Source of the DNA: an uncultured Clostridia bacterium
GTDB lineage: Bacteria; Bacillota; Clostridia; TANB77; CAG-508
DNA: 52,886 nt
Direction: 5' to 3'
Assembly (NCBI GenBank): GCA_949118805.1
Contig: CASAUJ010000006.1
Coordinates: 1-52,886, forward strand
Position 1 is the stretch's first letter; every line of letters begins with the position of its first letter. This document shows positions 52,467 through 52,886 of the stretch, in pieces. A model generated the notes under the pieces. It was not told the DNA's origin. It was given only the letters and a program-made list of their open reading frames with translations, and ran no database searches. The translations under genes were made by a program, and so were the position numbers.

Positions 52467-52886
52467 TTATTTAATCAAATTTAAAATATCATCTACTACA
52501 TTTATAGTACTAACATGCCTCATATTTTTAAGTTCATTAATATTAATTCACTTTGCAGTTTTGGCATATTCCTTTTCATCTTCATCAAAGCCTTCATTGG
52601 AAATTTCACCATCTACTATTTTAACTAAGTAATAAATCAAATAACTTTGATAATCTTTATTCCTTTTTTGATTATGAAAAAAAGAAGTATATACATTTAA
52701 TAATTTAATTGGCTCTACTAAATAACCTGTTTCTTCCTTAAATTCACGTATTAATGTTTCAATATGGTTTTCTCCCTTTTCAGCAGTACCACCTGGAAAG
52801 TCATAGCCATCATATTGCGGAGAAATTAATATTTTCTCATATATTCTACCACATAAACTCTAAATTCTCCACTATATGTTTTGTTT
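52467..52886 (-). pseudogene. Nudix hydrolase gene, broken (runs to the right edge)
   Basis: The Nudix box is complete: GGTAEKGENHIETLIREF followed by KEETGY (G-x5-E-x7-R-E-x2-E-E-x-G). Downstream, YAKTAK is followed by an in-frame TGA where the family has Trp (AKW...ELKNM), and the frame continues ININELKNMRHVS to TAA at 52467. Upstream of DFPGG the frame is also disturbed. Other genes in the window end in TGA, so reading TGA as Trp is unlikely. An ordinary pseudogene of an NTP pyrophosphohydrolase. Confidence 0.7.

Noticed and set aside
52467..52886. TGA as selenocysteine or tryptophan in the Nudix gene
   Set aside because: No SECIS-like hairpin follows, Trp rather than Cys is expected there, and other genes in the window use TGA as a stop.

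Overview
The window is very A+T-rich bacterial DNA with strong GGAGG-type ribosome binding sites and sigma-70-like promoters. It reads as a low-G+C Firmicute, most likely an uncultured member of the Clostridia (inference from gene content and composition only). Most genes lie on the minus strand. The plus strand carries leuS, a zincin-like protein, a peptidoglycan hydrolase with its partner, a small Cys-rich protein and one membrane-anchored protein.

Layout. Positions 1-10734 hold an ABC transporter operon (ATPase 10734-9966, permease, substrate-binding protein) broken by two related integrative elements. One (about 4388-9531) splits the permease gene. The other (from beyond the left edge to about 3696) truncates the binding-protein gene. 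Both carry a large serine recombinase, a HepT/MntA (HEPN/MNT) toxin-antitoxin pair and a related 53-residue protein. Positions 10963-21128 hold a secreted protein, a 2737-residue SpaA/Cna-B-type surface protein and an Rpn-like protein. Positions 21323-30096 hold mfd, two SpoU-family RNA methyltransferases, topoisomerase III and two HD-domain genes. leuS and a zincin-like gene follow. Positions 34027-46398 are a long minus-strand housekeeping block: a GltD-like oxidoreductase, family 4 uracil-DNA glycosylase, LD-carboxypeptidase, PgeF/YfiH, an MFS transporter, AddB, an OGG-type glycosylase, YitT, a radical SAM protein and RNase III. From 48900 to the right edge the DNA is accessory: gene remnants, an odd tRNA-like gene, an APH(6)-like kinase between direct repeats, and a decayed Nudix gene.

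Main observation. Ten genes appear frameshifted, at eleven places, and every place has the same structure: an in-frame CGG codon where skipping the C (+1) restores a conserved glycine (GGN) and the full-length protein. The genes are rnc, yitT, addB (two sites), the uracil-DNA glycosylase, mfd, trmL, the ABC ATPase, the ABC permease (two sites) and a mobile-element recombinase. My reading of every other gene, including the 2737-codon surface protein, leuS and topB, found only one other in-frame CGG, in a G+C-richer and probably foreign gene (48916-49269). Out-of-frame CGG triplets are common and harmless. This suggests that CGG is not an ordinary arginine codon here. It may work as a +1 frameshift signal, or CGGN may be read as a four-base glycine codon. 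A base-calling artefact cannot be excluded without reads, but it would have to respect reading frame and strand.

Other points of interest are two related elements in one transporter operon, the class I tRNA-like gene with a giant D-loop and UAG anticodon, a Cys-rich small protein with a clean promoter and terminator, and several genes broken in ordinary ways that contrast with the CGG sites.
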